DNA from: Actinomycetota bacterium
Lineage (GTDB): Bacteria; Actinomycetota; Acidimicrobiia; Acidimicrobiales; Palsa-688
Length of the DNA stretch: 64,000 nucleotides
Assembly: GCA_021323695.1 (NCBI GenBank)
Contig: JAJPKN010000037.1
Span: forward strand, 78,463-142,462
Direction: 5' to 3'
Below the pieces are notes generated by a model. That model was given only the letters and a program-made list of their open reading frames with translations. It searched no databases and was not told the DNA's origin. Every line of letters starts with the position of its first letter. Within the stretch, counting starts at the first letter, position 1. This document shows, piece after piece, positions 60,342 through 64,000 of the stretch. A program made the translations under genes and the position numbers.

Positions 60342-60487
60342 AGCGCTGCCAAGCCGATGCTATAACGTCCTCAGGCCGGTGACCCTGGCCACCTGGCCCT
60401 TCGGCCCTCCTTGGCCGGCTGGGCGTCTCGGCCCGGTGGCTCCCTCGGTGCGCCGGCGGCTCCCCGGGATGGCCCCCCGGTACCCGG

Positions 60488-61066
60488 TCAGGCGCCTCGT
60501 TGGAGCTCATGGTTAGCCGGTGGTGCCTCGCGAGGTACCGAACAAAGGCAACCGCGGAGGCGGTCCACCAGCCGTCCCGCGGTCGGTGGCCCGATGGGCA
60601 GGAACCTGCTTGGGCCGCTCACGGCCCATGCGATGACGCCATGGCGTGCGACCAGGCAGCACACCCGCACCTGGGTAGGGGAGCTTGCGCCGCCTGCCGG
60701 GCCGCGCCCCGGCTCCAGTGCTGCCTCTGGCCCCGCTACTACCTGCGGTCCCAGCCCGGCTACCTGCGGTCCCAGCCCGGCCTCGGGGTAGCCGTCGGTG
60801 GCACCTGCACCGACTGTGGCTGTTACGGCCGTACCCGTGGCCACGAGCCCCACCGCTTGGCACTCCGGTGGTGCCAGCCACCCGAGGAAGGGCTCGGCCC
60901 GGTCGGACAGGCAGACATCGAAAGCTCCCCCGGCCTCGGCCTCTGGGGTGGCTAGCACCTTGACCCAAGTGGGCCTGCCTTGTCGCTCCACATGGTCGCC
61001 CAAGGTGCCCAGCAGCGCCTGGGCCAACCTGTCCCAGTCCATCACGTCCCTGCTCACCCCGTCCAT
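60488..61066 (-). CDS. Hypothetical protein
   Basis: A 192-residue protein without a recognised family. MDWDRLAQALLGTLGDHVER and WVKVLATPEAEAGGAFDVCL (about 10-55) look like a folded N-terminal domain; a duplicated AGLGPQV segment and an Ala/Gly/Pro linker follow (about 85-125), then VRVCCLVARHGVIAWAVSG, and a Cys-containing end. ATG 61066 is chosen; ATG 61102 and ATG 61042 are alternatives. Divergent from tig, with a 450-bp gap. Confidence 0.55.
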   Translation of the reverse strand: MDGVSRDVMDWDRLAQALLGTLGDHVERQGRPTWVKVLATPEAEAGGAFDVCLSDRAEPFLGWLAPPECQAVGLVATGTAVTATVGAGATDGYPEAGLGPQVAGLGPQVVAGPEAALEPGRGPAGGASSPTQVRVCCLVARHGVIAWAVSGPSRFLPIGPPTAGRLVDRLRGCLCSVPREAPPANHELQRGA

Positions 61067-61513
61067 CGACCCACCCCGTCTTGCTCTGTTCACCCGGGTC
61101 ACCCCTCCTGGGGGCTCTTTGGCCGGGGCGGGCTCGGCCCCGAGAGATCACGCCGGCACTAGCCTAGCATATCATAGAAATCTATGATATCACTAGAAGT
61201 ATGGTCCGCTGTCAGAGTATGAGGCATTGTTCTTTGCCCAGATCCGGCATTCTGGGCCCTGTTTGGGGTCGGGAACGTGCCTTGCCAGGACAGAGAACCC
61301 CACAACAGGACAGAGAACCCCACAGCAGGGCAAAGAAAGCTCGTGCACCAGCCCCGGGAGGTGCGGAGCAGCCCGTGCACCAGCCCCGGGGCAGCCCGGC
61401 GGGGCGTGGCAGCAGCCCGGCGCCAGCAGCCCGGCCGGGCGTGGCAGCAGCCCCGCCGCAGCCGGGCCCGCTGGATGCTCCCGTGCCCTCAGGCGGTAGG
61501 CTCTGCGTCTCAT
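61067..61513. other. Divergent region upstream of tig
   Basis: A 447-bp stretch. It holds an AT-rich inverted repeat at 61169-61190, two near-identical copies of aggacagagaaccccacaac (61287-61306 and 61307-61326), and copies of cgtgcaccagccccgg and cagcccggcgggcgtggcag further on. No gene is convincing, though the tig frame is open back to 61277. Confidence 0.6.
61169..61190. promoter_or_regulatory. AT-rich inverted repeat before the tig operon
   Basis: Arms atatcatag and ctatgatat are exact inverse complements with an AAAT loop. Such AT-rich sequence is rare here, which suggests an operator for tig-clpP-clpX or for the divergent gene. It does not resemble the CIRCE, HAIR or ClgR sites. Confidence 0.55.
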
Positions 61514-63085
61514 ATGAGGTCCGAAGTCGCTCCCCTCGAGGGCAACAAGGTGAAGGTCACGGTCCATGTGGACGAGGCCGAGGTCGACCAGGTCGTTGAC
61601 GAGGCCTTCGCCAAGTTCTCACGGGAGGTGAAGGTGCCCGGCTTCCGTCCCGGCCACGTGCCCCGGCCGGTGCTCGAAGCCCGTTTCGGCCTCTCGGCTG
61701 TGCGCCAGCAGGCCTTCAACGAGCACATACCTGACTGGTACGCCCAGGCCGTCCGTGAGCACGAAGTCGATGTGATCGCTCAGGCTGAGGTGAACGTCAC
61801 CGAGGGAGAGGACAGCGGGCCCCTGGCCTTCGACGCGGTGGTGGAGGTCCGGCCCCAGGTCAAAGTGGACGGTTACCAGCACCTGCGGGTTACCGTCCCC
61901 AACCCCGAGGTGAGCCAGGAAGAGGTCGCTGCCCAGGTGGACCGCCTGAGGGGCAACTTCGCCGAGCTCGCCCCGGTGGAACGTGAGGCCCGCCTGGGTG
62001 ACCACGTGGTCGTCGACATGACCGCCCAGCGCAACGGCGAGGTCGTCCCCGGCTGGTCGTACACCGACTACTCGGTCGAGCTGGGCTCCGGCAACGACCT
62101 GCCTGAGCTGGACGAGCACCTGCCAGGGGCCAAAGCGGGCGACACCGTGCGCTTCCAGGCCGGTGCCGGCGGAGGAGAGCCGGCTGACGTGGAGGTAGTG
62201 GTCAAGCAGGTCCAAGAGAAGGTCCTGCCGGAGGCCTCAGACGAGTGGGCGGCAGAAGCCTCGGAGTTCTCCACCTACAAGGACCTCGAAGACGACATCC
62301 GCCGGCGGCTGTCCCGTCTCAAGCGGGCCCAGGCCCTGATCGGCCTGCAGGCGGCCGTCGCCGACGCCCTGGCCGGGCTGGTCACCGAGGCTCCACCGGC
62401 AGCCCTGGTGGACGCCGAGGTCCAGCGCCTGGCCGAGGACTTGGGCAGGCGGCTGGACGCCCAGAAGGTGACTTTGGAGCGGTACTTGCGGGCTACCGGT
62501 CGCACCCTCGAACAGGTCCTGGACGAGCTGCGCGAAGAGGCTGTCCCCAACGTGAAGCTGGACCTGGCGCTGAGGGCCATAGCCCAGGCGGAGGGCCTGG
62601 GCCCGAGCGAGCAGGAGCTGGACGCCTACTTGCAGAGGCTGGCCAATGACGCCGGTGTCGCGACGGAGCGGTTCAAGGAAGAGGTCCAACGCGCAGGCAG
62701 GCTTCCCGCGGTACGCTCGGATCTAGGCAAGTCCAAGGCTTTCGACTGGGTGGTCGAGCACGCCGAGGTCGTCGACGAGGAGGGTAAGGCAGTGGACCGG
62801 GCTCTGTTGCAGCCAGACCCGTCATCGGTGGGCCCCGGTCCTGGGCCGTCGGGGGCGGGCGACGCAGCCGGGGCGAGCCGGGCCTCACCCACCCCCGACC
62901 GGGCCTCCTCCGGCCCGGAGCCAGTACCGGGGGATGGGCCGGGCCGAGCTTCGCCCACCCTGGGCCAAGGCGGGGCAGAGGGGTTAGGCACGCCTGAGGC
63001 CGGGGGCCCCGGCACGGCGGCGGGCGTCACAGCCGGGACGGTTGCTGGGACTACTGCCAGCTCTGCGGTAGGAAGGGGAGCATGA
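61514..63085 (+). CDS. tig: Trigger factor with long repeat-like C-terminal tail
   Basis: Ribosome-bound chaperone and peptidyl-prolyl isomerase. The ribosome-binding domain has the signature [17 protein letters not shown] (about residues 43-59, the GFRxGxxP loop); the FKBP domain (about 155-240) includes [11 protein letters not shown] and [15 protein letters not shown]; the helical chaperone arms extend to about 425. Residues 435-523 form a Pro/Gly/Ser/Ala-rich tail, longer than usual. ATG 61514 begins [15 protein letters not shown], the normal N-terminus. The stop overlaps the clpP start (ATGA). Confidence 0.95.
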   Translation: MRSEVAPLEGNKVKVTVHVDEAEVDQVVDEAFAKFSREVKVPGFRPGHVPRPVLEARFGLSAVRQQAFNEHIPDWYAQAVREHEVDVIAQAEVNVTEGEDSGPLAFDAVVEVRPQVKVDGYQHLRVTVPNPEVSQEEVAAQVDRLRGNFAELAPVEREARLGDHVVVDMTAQRNGEVVPGWSYTDYSVELGSGNDLPELDEHLPGAKAGDTVRFQAGAGGGEPADVEVVVKQVQEKVLPEASDEWAAEASEFSTYKDLEDDIRRRLSRLKRAQALIGLQAAVADALAGLVTEAPPAALVDAEVQRLAEDLGRRLDAQKVTLERYLRATGRTLEQVLDELREEAVPNVKLDLALRAIAQAEGLGPSEQELDAYLQRLANDAGVATERFKEEVQRAGRLPAVRSDLGKSKAFDWVVEHAEVVDEEGKAVDRALLQPDPSSVGPGPGPSGAGDAAGASRASPTPDRASSGPEPVPGDGPGRASPTLGQGGAEGLGTPEAGGPGTAAGVTAGTVAGTTASSAVGRGA

Positions 63086-63747
63086 AGCACCCGTTGGCGC
63101 AAGCAGTGGCGGGGATGAGGGTCACCGGCCAGTACCACGTCCCGGGCATCTTCGAGCAGACGAGCCGGGGCGAACGAGGCTACGACCTGTTCTCCAGGAT
63201 GCTCGAGGAGAACATCATCTTCATGGGCACGCCCATCGACGACTACGTGGCCAATGCCATCTGTGCCCAGTTGCTCTACCTCGAGTACAAGAACCCAGAC
63301 AAGGACATCAGCCTGTACATCAACTCGCCGGGCGGCGACATCACCGCCTTGTTCGCCGTCTACGATGCGATGAAGTTCGTGAAGAACGACGTCTCGACGT
63401 TCTGCTATGGCCAGGCTGCCTCTGCTGCCGCGGTGATCCTGGCCGGCGGTACCAAGGGCAAGCGCTACGCCCTGCCCCACGCTCGCATCCTGCTCCACCA
63501 GCCCTACGGCGGCGCTGCTGGCCAGGCCGCGGACATCGAGATCCAGGCCAAGGAGATCATCCGCATGAGGGACCTGCTCAACGAGATGATCGCCCTGGAC
63601 ACGGGCCAACCACTGGAGAAGGTGGCGGCCGACACCGACCGGGACTTCATCATGAGCGCCGCTGAGGCTCAGGAGTACGGCATCATTGACGAAGTGATAA
63701 CCACCCGCGAACTGGCCAGCGTCCCCCAGGCCGCGGGCGTGGGCTGA
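63082..63747 (+). CDS. clpP: ATP-dependent Clp protease proteolytic subunit
   Basis: A 221-residue serine peptidase that forms the barrel of the Clp protease. Catalytic Ser in [10 protein letters not shown], His in [11 protein letters not shown] and Asp in [10 protein letters not shown] are all present; [10 protein letters not shown] is the oxyanion-hole strand. It is one of probably two ClpP forms, as usual in actinobacteria; the second is not in the window. The ATG overlaps the tig stop, and clpX follows after 18 bases. Confidence 0.97.
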   Translation: MKHPLAQAVAGMRVTGQYHVPGIFEQTSRGERGYDLFSRMLEENIIFMGTPIDDYVANAICAQLLYLEYKNPDKDISLYINSPGGDITALFAVYDAMKFVKNDVSTFCYGQAASAAAVILAGGTKGKRYALPHARILLHQPYGGAAGQAADIEIQAKEIIRMRDLLNEMIALDTGQPLEKVAADTDRDFIMSAAEAQEYGIIDEVITTRELASVPQAAGVG

Positions 63748-63765
63748 GCCAGGGAAGGAGCAGGG

Positions 63766-64000
63766 GTGGCTAAGTTCGGTGAGTCGAGCGAGCTGGTCAA
63801 GTGTTCTTTCTGCGGCAAGTCGCAAAAGCAGGTAAAGAAGCTCATCGCCGGCCCGGGCGTGTACATATGTGACGAGTGCATCGACCTGTGCAACGACATC
63901 ATCGAGGAGGAGCTGGCCGAGCCGTCCGAGGTCCACTTCGAGGAGCTCCCCAAGCCGGCCCAGATCTTCAACTTCCTGAACGACTACGTGGTGGGCCAGG
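63766..64000 (+). CDS. clpX: ClpX ATPase, N-terminal part (cut by window end)
   Basis: Unfoldase that feeds ClpP. The visible 78 codons contain the zinc-binding domain: [10 protein letters not shown] and [12 protein letters not shown], two CxxC pairs, then the start of the AAA+ domain with [12 protein letters not shown] 63766 follows GGAAGGAGC and gives the usual [13 protein letters not shown]-terminus. The frame is open to the window end. Confidence 0.96.
   Translation, partial: MAKFGESSELVKCSFCGKSQKQVKKLIAGPGVYICDECIDLCNDIIEEELAEPSEVHFEELPKPAQIFNFLNDYVVGQ

Noticed and set aside
62626..63936. 436-codon minus-strand frame
   Set aside because: Antisense to tig, clpP and clpX; composition is that of a complement frame.

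Overview
The window comes from a high-GC actinobacterium. GTG and TTG starts, GTGA/ATGA start-stop overlaps and GC-rich minisatellites between genes are frequent. A nickel superoxide dismutase with its SodX protease, the FtsB-DUF501-Ppx cluster, DUF4032, DUF222-HNH and DUF4395 proteins all point to Actinobacteria, most likely class Acidimicrobiia. That placement is an inference from gene content; no rRNA gene is present to confirm it.

Layout. 0-2.5 kb: oligopeptidase B (cut by the window edge), a repeat-tailed hypothetical, and panD. 2.7-9.4 kb: a SUF iron-sulfur operon (sufB, membrane-anchored protein, phosphoribosyltransferase, sufD, Rieske ferredoxin, sufC) running by overlap into threonine dehydratase. 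9.8-11.9 kb: sodN divergent from sodX, then a cupin and an acetyltransferase. 12.7-14.7 kb: ppx, DUF501 and ftsB on the minus strand. 15.2-19.5 kb: a sugar ABC ATPase behind a LacI-type operator pair, a zinc-motif membrane protein, a PAC2 protein and a DUF4032 kinase-like protein. 19.6-24.5 kb: a PLP-dependent decarboxylase gene split by an IS3-family element, which is itself split by a group II intron. 24.7-39.3 kb: mostly housekeeping and membrane genes (DUF4395, methyltransferase, YcxB-like, HNH, VIT/rubrerythrin fusion, tyrS, aldo/keto reductase, Ski2-like helicase, RDD, DUF2752, glyoxalase-like, lipoprotein). 39.6-51.8 kb: araA, cobQ, an M24 peptidase remnant, an MFS transporter, a large LuxR regulator, MOSC, a secreted protein and a glycosyltransferase/HlyD pair. 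51.9-57.1 kb: a Phd-VapC module, tRNA-Gly, a polar amino-acid ABC pair, then a decay zone of broken genes (CoA-transferase, [2Fe-2S] oxidoreductase tail, alanine dehydrogenase tail) around an IclR regulator. 57.2-64 kb: mscL, a secreted protein, a DUF302-OsmC pair behind a CsoR/CstR-type palindrome, tRNA-Pro, and the tig-clpP-clpX proteostasis operon, cut by the window end.

The most striking structure is the Russian-doll insertion at 19.75-23.24 kb. A CTGA target duplication flanks an IS3 element inside the decarboxylase gene, and a 1,914-bp group II intron (20237-22150) interrupts the IS3 transposase so that exact splicing restores the codon for Cys in the PIC motif. The second is the apparent sulfur-stress unit at 59.0-60.2 kb. 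Functional statements rest on motif recognition by eye; no database search was run.
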